64,000 nucleotides of DNA from Thermomicrobiales bacterium (GTDB taxonomy: Bacteria > Chloroflexota > Chloroflexia > Thermomicrobiales > UBA6265): NCBI GenBank assembly GCA_019637585.1, contig JAHBVL010000009.1:19177-83176 (forward strand), written 5' to 3'. Within the stretch, counting starts at the first letter, position 1. The number at the start of each line of letters is the position of its first letter. Below, one piece after another: positions 35,986 through 43,925 of this stretch. A program made the position numbers and the translations under genes. The notes beneath the pieces are model-generated. The model did no database searches. It saw nothing but the letters and a program-made list of their open reading frames with translations, and was not told where the DNA came from.

Positions 35986-36228
35986 ATGACATACGTCATC
36001 ACCCAGCCGTGCATTGGAACCAAAGACGCGTCCTGCGTCGAAGTTTGCCCGGTTGACTGTATTCACTCGACGGACGATGCCGAGCAGTACTTCATCGATC
36101 CGAGCGAATGCATCGATTGCGGCGTTTGCGCCGAAGTCTGCCCCGTTGAGGCGATCTTCTTCGAGGACGATGTTCCCGAGCAGTGGAACGCGTTCATCGA
36201 GCTCAACAAGCTCTTTTACGCGCGCTAG
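35986..36228 (+). CDS. fdxA: 7Fe ferredoxin ([3Fe-4S][4Fe-4S])
   Basis: 80 residues. First cluster region C9-x7-C17-x3-C21-P with an extra C25, and a second CIDCGVCAEVCP with four Cys (about 43-54), the pattern of FdxA-type ferredoxins that carry one 3Fe and one 4Fe cluster. It is a low-potential cytoplasmic electron carrier. The ATG is preceded by GGGAGGTTGTCCG. The TAG stop overlaps the stop codon of the convergent gene in a single CTAG. Confidence 0.9.
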   Translation: MTYVITQPCIGTKDASCVEVCPVDCIHSTDDAEQYFIDPSECIDCGVCAEVCPVEAIFFEDDVPEQWNAFIELNKLFYAR

Positions 36229-38267
36229 GTATCCTCGGCTTCCGGCGTGGCGGCGTTGTTCGCCGCCGCGTCGGCAATTGCGCCAAATGGCATGACCGGC
36301 AGCTCGGCTTGCCAGATTCCATCGTTCGCAATCCAGTAGACCACCCCCTGCGCCTCGCTGACGAGCAGGTCGGTCATCTCCACGAATCCCTCATGCGCTT
36401 CGCTATCCAGCCGGCCATGCTCGTCGGGGCCGAGCAGGTATGTCGCAACCTCGTCATCCTGGTTTTCCCAGGCGATCAACCGTCCTTCGGCAACGCCCGC
36501 ATCGGCGATGAAGACGAGCTCGTTGGAGGTGTCGTAGGCAATTGCCCTGGGGTCGGTGAGGGGAGTTGTCAGGGGGAGGTTGGTCTTGCCCACCACGTAG
36601 CCCTCCTTGAGCGCATAGAGATCGCCATTGGCGTAGAGGACATGAATCTCGCCGTCGATGGCGATGCCGATGGGACCCTCGGGGAGAATCTCGCTGTCCC
36701 GCTGCAGCCAGAGCGATGTCTGACCCGATTCGGGGTCGATGAGCACGATTTCGGCGCTATCCAGGTCGATGACATACAGGCGACTGCGGAAAACGGAAGC
36801 GTCGTTGTCGGCCATCCCAAACCCGGATGGCCAGCTGGGAAAGACCGAGGCGAACCCGCCAACTGGATCGCCATAGAAGTAGGAGGCGCCCGGCGAGGTC
36901 ATCGCCAGCGTGGTGATGTCGCCACCACCGGCAAAGAGCGAACCGCTCGATTCGGATGGCACCAGGTCCGGCAGCGCGACCAGGCGCCGTTCGTCGACGT
37001 CGATCGTGAAAATGTCGCCGGCCAGGAGATAGATCACGCCGGCGGCCTGAATGAGCGACAGATCGGCATCCCGCAACGACTCCGGAATGATGCCGATGCG
37101 GCGAGGATTCTCCAACCGGACGATCGAGTTCAGGTAGTCGTTTGCCGCGATGATCTGGAGCCGGAGACTGACCGCTTCCGGTGACTCCGCATCGTCGCCC
37201 CCTTCCCGGTCGAGCAGGGTGTGGGCGCCGGGAAGAAGCGCGTTGACCAGGTCGGTGTCTTCCGCGGCAATCGCATCGGCAATGGCCAGACTGTATTCAC
37301 CGGGCGACGCGCTCTCGGGATAGATCCGCTCCGGCCGGTTGGTGATGGCGAAATAGGCGCCGACCGCAAAGAGCAGCAATGCCGCAACGAGCAATGCCAG
37401 CATCCGTGCTGGCGGCACGCCGCGAGGGAGTCTCGATCGCAGTGCGCTGGGCGTACCGCCGCGGCTGGTCGACCGATACCGGTGCAGCGCGTCCGAACCG
37501 GGTGGACGCTGCAGGAGTTTGGGGCCTCCCGAGGACTGGCTGGTCCACGAACTCTGCACCCGGGTCTGCATTTGAGCAGCGGCTTGTACCTGCTCTGCCG
37601 GCACTGGTGGAAGAGGCTGGGACGGATCGAGCGCGATTTCAGGATCGGGCGGAGGTGGTTCGTCGGTCACCTCCAGCCAGATGAACGATCCCGATGGTCC
37701 CGCCGCCTGTTCCAGCGACTCAGCGCTGTCGAAATCGGCGTCCGCCGATTCCCCGACTGCGGCCAGCAGCGCGAGGCGATCCCCTGGACCGAGTGTCGAT
37801 TCCATGATGCGCGGACCAGTCTCGGTCGCCGTGGATTCGGAGGGGGGAAGATGTGTGGCCTCCCCATCCTGGTAGAGCATGGCTCGGCATGGGTCGGTGA
37901 CGGCCAGGAAGAGGTGGTCGTCGTCGAGAACGGCCGCCGCGATGCCAATCGACGCCCCACCTGATCTGGCGCCGGTATCTTCCTCGATCTTCGTCCGAAT
38001 GGCGTCGATGGCTTGCATGAGCGCCTGCGCCGGCTCGGCCAGCGACGCGCGGAAAAAGGTCGCAGCCAGCTCTTCGAGGAGGGCATCGGCGTTGATGTGC
38101 TGGTGATTGTGAGATGCGCTGATGGCGGTCACCCCCATCATGCGCCGGTTGCCCCATCCCTCCTGGCGGTCGACCATGCCGGAGGTGAATACGGGCGGCA
38201 TGTCACGACGCTCGCTCTCGGGCGTCGATGACGGTGATGGCGTTTGCGGGGAATCGTCCGCCTGCAT
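36225..38267 (-). CDS. membrane-anchored protein with PP2C-like head and beta-propeller-like extracellular part
   Basis: 680 residues, not a recognised family. Residues 1-210 resemble a degenerate PP2C phosphatase domain (SIGIAAAVLDDDHLFLAVTDPCRAMLYQDG, LGPGDRLALLAAVGES), apparently lacking the canonical DGxxG metal motif. A Pro/Ser-rich linker with basic residues follows, then one transmembrane segment (ARMLALLVAALLLFAVGAY, about 285-303). The outside region (310-680) contains about six YVIDLDS/IYLLAGDI/LYALKEG-like blade repeats suggestive of a propeller. A sensor or signalling role across the membrane is inferred. The start at 38267 lacks a clear ribosome site; ATG 22 codons later is an alternative. 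Confidence 0.65.
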   Translation of the reverse strand: MQADDSPQTPSPSSTPESERRDMPPVFTSGMVDRQEGWGNRRMMGVTAISASHNHQHINADALLEELAATFFRASLAEPAQALMQAIDAIRTKIEEDTGARSGGASIGIAAAVLDDDHLFLAVTDPCRAMLYQDGEATHLPPSESTATETGPRIMESTLGPGDRLALLAAVGESADADFDSAESLEQAAGPSGSFIWLEVTDEPPPPDPEIALDPSQPLPPVPAEQVQAAAQMQTRVQSSWTSQSSGGPKLLQRPPGSDALHRYRSTSRGGTPSALRSRLPRGVPPARMLALLVAALLLFAVGAYFAITNRPERIYPESASPGEYSLAIADAIAAEDTDLVNALLPGAHTLLDREGGDDAESPEAVSLRLQIIAANDYLNSIVRLENPRRIGIIPESLRDADLSLIQAAGVIYLLAGDIFTIDVDERRLVALPDLVPSESSGSLFAGGGDITTLAMTSPGASYFYGDPVGGFASVFPSWPSGFGMADNDASVFRSRLYVIDLDSAEIVLIDPESGQTSLWLQRDSEILPEGPIGIAIDGEIHVLYANGDLYALKEGYVVGKTNLPLTTPLTDPRAIAYDTSNELVFIADAGVAEGRLIAWENQDDEVATYLLGPDEHGRLDSEAHEGFVEMTDLLVSEAQGVVYWIANDGIWQAELPVMPFGAIADAAANNAATPEAEDT

Positions 38268-38383
38268 CTGCTGAACCGGGCGAAGGAGGAAAGGGACTGT
38301 TGACTGCCGTCATCGCGAGCACCGGCAGTAGTTGAGCAAGCTCACTGGCAGTATAGCCGCCCCCGGAGAGGGGAGTCACTTCG

Positions 38384-39085
38384 ATGCGGACCGAACCGGG
38401 CCCGGCATGCGAAACTGACGGCATGATCGATCAGTCGTCTGCATCACCAACACCTGAAATCTCCGGCAACTGGGCGCGTGTGGCCAGAGTCGCTGTGCTC
38501 CTCTCCGGTTCGGGGCGGACGCTGGAGAATCTCCTCGGCGCCGCTCATCGGGGCATCCTTGACTGCGAGTTCGTCGCGGTCGTCAGCTCGAAACCCGACG
38601 TGCGTGGGCTGGCGATTGCCCAGGACGCGGAGATCCCGGCATTTGTCGTCCAGCGCCGTGACTTTCTCTCGGATGAGGCATACACCGAAGAGGTCGAAGC
38701 GGTGCTGGCCCCGTTTTCACCCGATCTGATTCTGCTCGCCGGTTTTCTGCGCAAGCTGGTGATTGGCGACAAATGGGCGGGACGCGTTCTGAACATTCAT
38801 CCGGCGCTGCTGCCGGAGATGGCGGCTGCGGCTGGCAAGGGATTCTACGGGGACAAAGTCCATGCCGAGGTGCTGCGTCGCGGCGTGTCGGAATCGGGAG
38901 CCACGGTCCACGTTGTGGACAACGGCTACGATACCGGCCCGGTGGTTGACCGGGTTGCCGTGCCGGTGCTGGGAGGGGATACGGTGAGGTCACTTGCCGA
39001 CCGCGTGTTCGCCGCGGAATGCGATCTCTACCCCCGTGCCGTCAACGAATACATCAGAAAACACTGCGATTGGCTGCTGGTTTGA
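38384..39085 (+). CDS. purN: phosphoribosylglycinamide formyltransferase
   Basis: 233 residues. It adds the formyl group to GAR in purine synthesis using 10-formyltetrahydrofolate. Marks: VAVLLSGSGRTLENLL (phosphate loop), LAGFLRKL, the catalytic Asn-His in VLNIHPALLPE (about residue 127) and the Asp in GATVHVVDNGYDTGPVV (about 163). The first 30 residues are an extra extension; ATG at 38384 is kept because GGAGAGGGGAG lies upstream, with 38423 the alternative. It is divergent from the PP2C-like gene. Confidence 0.9.
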   Translation: MRTEPGPACETDGMIDQSSASPTPEISGNWARVARVAVLLSGSGRTLENLLGAAHRGILDCEFVAVVSSKPDVRGLAIAQDAEIPAFVVQRRDFLSDEAYTEEVEAVLAPFSPDLILLAGFLRKLVIGDKWAGRVLNIHPALLPEMAAAAGKGFYGDKVHAEVLRRGVSESGATVHVVDNGYDTGPVVDRVAVPVLGGDTVRSLADRVFAAECDLYPRAVNEYIRKHCDWLLV

Positions 39086-39129
39086 CAGAAATCGCGTACA
39101 TACGCAGAAAAATCACCGGTCAAAGCGTC

Positions 39130-39187
39130 TTGACACCTTGACACCATACGCTGTGCAGGATGATGATACAAGCGAGTTTGACTCGCT
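39130..39187 (+). promoter_or_regulatory. direct repeat TTGACACC x2 and AGCGAGT-TTG-ACTCGCT inverted repeat
   Basis: Two adjacent TTGACAC copies (39130-39136, 39138-39144) could supply -35 elements, and a 7-bp inverted repeat follows at 39171-39187. They precede the membrane protein gene at 39319. The only structure seen in the 233-base gap after purN. Confidence 0.35.
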
Positions 39188-39318
39188 AAGTACTGACACT
39201 GTTTGCCCGGCGGGCCGGGGTGCCAGTTCTCGCGAGCAGGCTGGTGACCGTAATGCTGACGGCGGACGGCGCCAAATGCAGGTCGGTGTGGGCAGGCGTG
39301 GGGAGTGGAGGTTCGTCT

Positions 39319-39960
39319 ATGGATATTCTCGTTGGTCTTCTGATGCTCTTGGCAGGAGCGACGCTCCTGCTGTCGGGGCTGAGGGTTTTTGCCATCATGC
39401 TCCCGATTCTCGGGTTCATGGCCGGTATCTCGCTCGGTCTGGCCATCATGTACTGGGCGTTCGATGAGGGCATTCTGTCGACGGCCGCGGGGCTCGTCGT
39501 CGGCATCATCCTCGGCATCGTCTTTGCCGTGCTGTCGTATCTCTTCTGGTATGTCGCGGTGGTGATGGGCGGCGCGATGATCGGCGCCTCACTGGGCGCT
39601 GGTTTGATGAACCTGTTCGGTGTCAACACGAACTGGGTCATCGCCGTCGCGGCGATCGTTGGCGGCATCCTGGCGGCGTTCCTCACGATCGCGCTCGATC
39701 TTCCCATCTACTGGGTTGTCGTCGTGACCGCGTTCAACGGCGCTGCATGGGTTATCGCCGGCGTGCTGTTGATCTTCGACAAGCTCGAGCGCAGCGAGCT
39801 CGGTTATGGCACTGTCTGGGCCATCATCGACGAGAGCCCGTGGTGGCTGATCGCATGGGCCGTGCTGGCAGCGGTTGGTGTTGGCGCTCAGCTCACGCAG
39901 ATTGCCCGCGTGGTTCTGCCCTCTGATCCGTGGACGAAGACCCCGGCGCCGCAGATGTAG
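39319..39960 (+). CDS. multi-pass membrane protein (DUF4203/TMEM198-like)
   Basis: 213 residues with about seven hydrophobic segments (MDILVGLLMLLAGATLLL onward; GIILGIVFAVLSYLFWYVAVV; WVIAVAAIVGGILAAFLT; WLIAWAVLAAVGVG). Gly-rich turns such as GGAMIGASLGAG resemble the DUF4203/TMEM198-type family of unknown function. ATG at 39319 is chosen because GGAGTGGAGG lies just before it; an upstream reading to 39220 has no site. Inner-membrane location is inferred. No operon partner. Confidence 0.7.
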   Translation: MDILVGLLMLLAGATLLLSGLRVFAIMLPILGFMAGISLGLAIMYWAFDEGILSTAAGLVVGIILGIVFAVLSYLFWYVAVVMGGAMIGASLGAGLMNLFGVNTNWVIAVAAIVGGILAAFLTIALDLPIYWVVVVTAFNGAAWVIAGVLLIFDKLERSELGYGTVWAIIDESPWWLIAWAVLAAVGVGAQLTQIARVVLPSDPWTKTPAPQM

Positions 39961-39974
39961 GCAGGGGCCTTTGG

Positions 39975-40002
39975 CAAAGGGTAAAAGGCAATAGGCAAAG
40001 GA
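39975..40002 (+). repeat. heptamer array after membrane protein stop
   Basis: Units CAAAGGG, TAAAAGG, CAATAGG, CAAAGGA; two diverged units (GCAGGGG, CCTTTGG) connect it to the TAG stop at 39958-39960. The array runs directly into the terminator stem. Confidence 0.75.
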
Positions 40003-40035
40003 ATGAGGGCTGTCGCATGACAGCCCTCATTTTCG
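40002..40035 (+). terminator. rho-independent terminator
   Basis: Perfect 13-bp stem AATGAGGGCTGTC / GACAGCCCTCATT with a GCAT loop, followed by a short T-run. Confidence 0.8.
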
Positions 40036-40048
40036 TCGATAGTTGGGG

Positions 40049-40072
40049 CGGGCCACAGGTGCCCGAACTACG
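40049..40072 (-). repeat. dispersed GGGCCACAGGTGCCC hairpin element
   Basis: Identical over 24 bases to 4252-4275 and related to the tandem copies at 1434-1534. It joins the heptamer array of the next gene. Confidence 0.8.
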
Positions 40073-40076
40073 TTTC

Positions 40077-40118
40077 CCAGTGCCCAGTGCCCAGTGCCCA
40101 GTGCCCAGTGCCCTTTTC
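40077..40118 (-). repeat. heptamer array GCACTGG x5 after stop codon
   Basis: On the - strand TAG (40119-40121) is followed by GAAAAGG and five perfect GCACTGG units, then GAAACGT. Confidence 0.9.
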
Positions 40119-41477
40119 CTACGACACCCAATACCAATTGGCAAACTGGGCCGTCAGGAGAATGAGAAAGACCGTCGAAATCGCCAGAACGGGTAGGCGC
40201 AACCATCTCGGTTTGAGCAGGAGGGCAATCACCACGAAGAGGGGGAAGAGAGTCAATCCGAAACGGGGCATGCTCATCAGTGGATGCACGGTCGAGGGGC
40301 TGAAGAGCGGGATGACTAATCCGGGAATCAGATACGCGGACTGATAGAGGGGCAGCATTCGGAGTCCGACGACCGCCAGACCGATGAAGAGAACGGTCAT
40401 CGCCAGCTCGAGCGTATCACTGTTGGCCGCTGCCAACCGGAACGCCGGATCGCTCAGCGTTTCCCAACGAGGATTCTCGTTGAGCTGCCGCAGCCAGCTC
40501 CAGTCAGCGCCATCCACCTGCCACACATTCGTTTGCCCATACTGGGTCAATGTCAGCTCGCAGCCGCTCACGGCGCACTTCATCGTTTCCCAGGGCCAGG
40601 CAAATGTACGGTTCCATTGATTCTGCACGTCGATGAACTGGCGCCACGACCCTTGCTTGTCCTCCAGGTGCCAGCCAAAAAAGAGTGGCCCCAGCGCGGG
40701 CATGCCCACGGCGATGATCTTCGGAAAGAGATTGCGGAGGTAGAAGCCATACTGCTGGATGAAGAGCACCAGGAGCGGCAATCCCAGAAACACGCCATAT
40801 GACCGGGTCAGCGATGCCAGCAGACCAAGGACTCCGGCGATCCACCATCGTTGGATCCTTGCCGCGTAGAGCGAACCAGCGGCGAACATCAGAAAGACCG
40901 ACTCGGTGTAGACCGCCGAAAAGAAAAGGGCTGTGGGGAAGAGCGCCAGCACCCAAAGCGACCGCCGGGCGATAGTCTGTCCGAAGTCGAGACTCAGCAA
41001 GCGATAGAGAACGATCAGGGCAACGGCGAACGCCAGATTGGCGATCAGATACCCGGACGTTTCTTCTGGCAAGCCGGTGATTCGGGAAAGTCCGCGCATC
41101 GACACCGGCAATGCCGGCCAGAAGGCCGCCACGGCATCGTCATAGGCATAGCCTTCGATGGCGATCAGCCGGTACCAGAGTCCGTCCCAGAGGCGTAGCG
41201 GTTCGACAATCTGCGCCTGCCACCCTGAGAGGGGTGGCGCATCGGTGCCATATGGCGGCGAACCGCTGTTCATCGTGCCGTAACGGTAGGCGAGGAATGC
41301 CGCGGCATTGACGATGACGAAGTGTACGAGCCAGACGAAGAGCGGAAAGCCCCACGGCTTGGCCAGCTTCGTTCTCGCTGTCGCCGCGGCTCGTGGTGTG
41401 GACCGCGGCTGGGTCGAGATCGGGAGCGTGTCGTCGGCGTCGAATGATGCTGAAATGGGTCGTACAGAAGCAGACAT
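40119..41477 (-). CDS. PIG-V-like mannosyltransferase, membrane protein
   Basis: 452 residues with about ten hydrophobic segments. The PIG-V-type signature LWDGLWYRLIAIEGY (about residue 96) lies in the first loop, the region usually holding the catalytic acidic residue, followed by AAFWPALPV. FFSAVYTESVFL resembles the family's second conserved motif, and SLTRSYGVFLGLP the third. It would transfer a mannose or another sugar from a lipid-linked donor on the outer face of the membrane. Bacterial members are mostly uncharacterised. The start region has no strong ribosome site. The TAG stop is followed by GCACTGG repeats. Confidence 0.75.
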   Translation of the reverse strand: MSASVRPISASFDADDTLPISTQPRSTPRAAATARTKLAKPWGFPLFVWLVHFVIVNAAAFLAYRYGTMNSGSPPYGTDAPPLSGWQAQIVEPLRLWDGLWYRLIAIEGYAYDDAVAAFWPALPVSMRGLSRITGLPEETSGYLIANLAFAVALIVLYRLLSLDFGQTIARRSLWVLALFPTALFFSAVYTESVFLMFAAGSLYAARIQRWWIAGVLGLLASLTRSYGVFLGLPLLVLFIQQYGFYLRNLFPKIIAVGMPALGPLFFGWHLEDKQGSWRQFIDVQNQWNRTFAWPWETMKCAVSGCELTLTQYGQTNVWQVDGADWSWLRQLNENPRWETLSDPAFRLAAANSDTLELAMTVLFIGLAVVGLRMLPLYQSAYLIPGLVIPLFSPSTVHPLMSMPRFGLTLFPLFVVIALLLKPRWLRLPVLAISTVFLILLTAQFANWYWVS

Positions 41478-41630
41478 GGGCTAAAGCATAGGTTGGTCAG
41501 TGGGCAATTGCGAAACCGGATGGTGATTGTGAACGGCGGGTGATGCGAGTCTGGTCGATCGATCATCGATGTTAGGATGATCGCAGGAATTCTGATCCCT
41601 GACAGGTATACGACGAACAAGGAGAAGCCG

Positions 41631-42257
41631 ATGAGCAGTCATCAGATTTCGATTGGCGCCGATGTTCGCACATCCGATGGTGAATCGATCGGCAAGGTGA
41701 CGAGACTGGTGGTCACGCCGGACGATCACAAGCTGACCGGATTCGTCGCGGACCGGGGAATCATGGATAGCGGCCGTGTCGTCGATCTGACCGAAGTGGC
41801 GACGGCGAGCGAGCATCTCATCACGCTCACGATCTCCAGTGCCGACGCCGAGGACCTGGCCGGTTTCGCCGAACACTCGTTTATCAATGTCACCGGCTCG
41901 CAGGATTCCTGGATCAAGCTGGGGCCGTCCACGGGAGATGTTCCCGGGACGGGTGGGGGATCGATCTTCCAGACACCGTTGCCGGTCAATGCCGAAATGC
42001 GATCGATCGGCGCGCTCGAAGGTTCCGAGGTGGCGCTGGGTCATGGCACCGACGTCGTCGACAAGATCGGCAAGAAGATCGGCGAAGTCGACGAGGTCCG
42101 CATCGGAGAGGACGGCAGCATCGCCGGATTCGTCGTCCGGCAGGGGCTGGTCTTTCATCACGATGTCTACGTGCCGATTGGGTGGGTGGCCGGCGTCACC
42201 CACGAGCATGTGCGCCTTAACGTCCTGAAGGACGAAGTCGAGGCATCCAAAGCATAG
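41631..42257 (+). CDS. PRC-barrel domain protein, two domains
   Basis: 208 residues. Two PRC-barrel units are visible: residues 1-85 (IGADVRTSDGESIGKVTRLVVTPDD) and about 120-200 (VALGHGTDVVDKIGKKIGEVDEV, GSIAGFVVRQGLVF). Such small beta-barrels occur in RNA processing, photosynthetic and stress proteins. ATG at 41631 is preceded by AAGGAGAAGCCG; an earlier in-frame ATG at 41577 lacks a site. Function unknown; no signal peptide or membrane segment. Confidence 0.8.
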   Translation: MSSHQISIGADVRTSDGESIGKVTRLVVTPDDHKLTGFVADRGIMDSGRVVDLTEVATASEHLITLTISSADAEDLAGFAEHSFINVTGSQDSWIKLGPSTGDVPGTGGGSIFQTPLPVNAEMRSIGALEGSEVALGHGTDVVDKIGKKIGEVDEVRIGEDGSIAGFVVRQGLVFHHDVYVPIGWVAGVTHEHVRLNVLKDEVEASKA

Positions 42258-42443
42258 GCGTGTATCCACGCCGCGATCGGTGTCGCGGCAACGCAGGCGT
42301 TGCCCCGGCGGCGTGGACGGGCGAGGCAGGCCTCGCCGCTACACATGCCGCGATCGGCGCAACGGCCAACGCCGCCGTAGATGTAGCGGCAACGCCTGCG
42401 TTGCCCAATCGTCGCCGGCAGACCGACAGGAGATGAGGAAACC
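42258..42443. repeat. composite of dispersed inverted repeats
   Basis: Contains GGCGTG-TATC-CACGCC right after the PRC gene stop, GCGAGGCAGGCCTCGCCGCTAC (42321-42342) and GTAGCGGCAACGCCTGCGTTGC (42383-42404), the same two halves as at 24166-24225 but in swapped order. Several GC-rich hairpins can form. Confidence 0.8.
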
Positions 42444-43805
42444 GTGACACGAACAGGACTCTCGACCGAACAGCTCGTTCAGACAGCGATGGATCACTGC
42501 ATCTTTCCGCTGGCTCAGATGGAGGAGGTTCGGGCGAAGGGGCCGACGATCTTCGTCGAAGCCGAAGGAGCGCACGTGACCGATGTGCGAGGGCGGACCT
42601 ATCTCGACATGATGGGCACGCATACCCGGGCGAATTCACTGGGATACGGAAACCAGGAGATCGCCCAGGCCATCTACGAACAGCTCGCGACGCTCCACTA
42701 TGTCGGTACCGCGGACAATCTCTCCGAACCGGTGATCGAGCTGTCGGCGAAGATCGCGTCGCTGGCGCCGGGTGATCTCTCCCGGGTGACCTATGTCAGT
42801 GGTGGGTCGGAAGCGGTGGAAACCGCGATCAAGATCGCCAGGCAATATCACCTCAACGCTGGCCGCAAACCGCGCGCATACAAGATCATTTCGCGCTGGA
42901 ATGCCTATCACGGCGCCACGATGGGCGCGCTTGCCGCCACCGACTGGCTCGGCACCCGGCATGTTTCCGAACCAGGGATGACGGGCTATTCCTTCATTCC
43001 CGCGCCGACGCACTATCGCAATCCATTCGGGATGGATGACGCCACGTATGAGGCATTCTGCGCCGACTATCTGGAGCAGCAGATTCTGCACGAGGGGCCG
43101 GAGTTGGTGGCCGCGTTCATCGCCGAGCCGATCATGCAGCAGCATGGCGTCCAGATGCCCTCGCCGTCGTATTTCAAACGGGTTCGGGAGATTTGCACGA
43201 AGTACGACGTGCTGCTCATCGCCGATGAGGTGATTACCGGGTTCGGGCGGACTGGCGCCTGGTTTGCGTCCTATCACCTCGATCTCGAACCAGACATCAT
43301 GACCATGGCCAAAGCGTTGACCGCCGGCTATATGCCGATGGGCGGGGTGATCACGACTGCGGCAATTGCCGACGCCATGCCGGTCTTCCGCCACGTCCAT
43401 ACCTTCAGTGGACATGCGGCGGCCGCAGCGGCGGCATTGACGGTCATCGGCATCAAAGAGCGGGATGGGCTGGTCGACAAAGCCAAGCGGGACGGGGAGT
43501 ACCTGCATGCCGCGCTGCGGGAAGTGCTGATCGACAAGCCGATCGTCGGCGATGTGCGTGGCATCGGCATGTGGCACGCCGTCGACTTCACGGGGGACAA
43601 GGAGTCAAGGGAGCGATTGCCAGTCGATCGGACGAAAGCCATCGTCGCCAAGATGCGGGAGAAGGGCGTCATCGTTTCGGCTATCGGAACGACCGCGTTC
43701 GAAATGGCTCCGCCCCTGATCTGCACGCGGCCCGATTTCGACCGGACGGTTCAGGTCGCGGCCGAAGCAATCGACGAAGTTGCTGCCGAGATGGGACTGG
43801 CATAG
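42444..43805 (+). CDS. class III aminotransferase
   Basis: 453 residues of the omega/ornithine aminotransferase group. Marks: RTYLDMMGTHTRANSLGYGN, the PLP phosphate loop YVSGGSEAVETAIKIAR (about residue 115), WNAYHGATMGALAATD, IAEPIMQQHGV, the pyridine Asp in LLIADEVITGFGRTG (about 260) and the Schiff-base Lys in MTMAKALTAGY. GTG at 42444 follows AGGAGATGAGG. Substrate could be a diamine, beta-amino acid or 4-aminobutyrate-like compound; the sequence does not decide. Confidence 0.87.
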   Translation: MTRTGLSTEQLVQTAMDHCIFPLAQMEEVRAKGPTIFVEAEGAHVTDVRGRTYLDMMGTHTRANSLGYGNQEIAQAIYEQLATLHYVGTADNLSEPVIELSAKIASLAPGDLSRVTYVSGGSEAVETAIKIARQYHLNAGRKPRAYKIISRWNAYHGATMGALAATDWLGTRHVSEPGMTGYSFIPAPTHYRNPFGMDDATYEAFCADYLEQQILHEGPELVAAFIAEPIMQQHGVQMPSPSYFKRVREICTKYDVLLIADEVITGFGRTGAWFASYHLDLEPDIMTMAKALTAGYMPMGGVITTAAIADAMPVFRHVHTFSGHAAAAAAALTVIGIKERDGLVDKAKRDGEYLHAALREVLIDKPIVGDVRGIGMWHAVDFTGDKESRERLPVDRTKAIVAKMREKGVIVSAIGTTAFEMAPPLICTRPDFDRTVQVAAEAIDEVAAEMGLA

Positions 43806-43925
43806 CGCGACAGCGTCATTCCGAGCGGGGCCGAGGAATCTCTCCGTGATCGCACGCGTGATTGTCCAGCACAACCAGCGCGGTGGTCGACGAGAGATGT
43901 CTCCGCTTCGGTCGACATGACGCGG
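43806..43925. repeat. large imperfect inverted repeat GTCATTCCGAGC...GTCGACATGACG
   Basis: The ends CGTCATTCCGAGCGGGGCCG and CTTCGGTCGACATGACG (to about 43923) are imperfectly complementary over about 25 bases. The GTCATTCCGAGC opening is common in intergenic repeats of many bacteria. It lies between the convergent aminotransferase and sbcC and may end both transcripts. Confidence 0.7.

Noticed and set aside
34618-36066. 482-residue form of the threonine synthase-like enzyme
   Set aside because: The first 90 residues overlap the divergent ferredoxin gene and carry no threonine synthase similarity.
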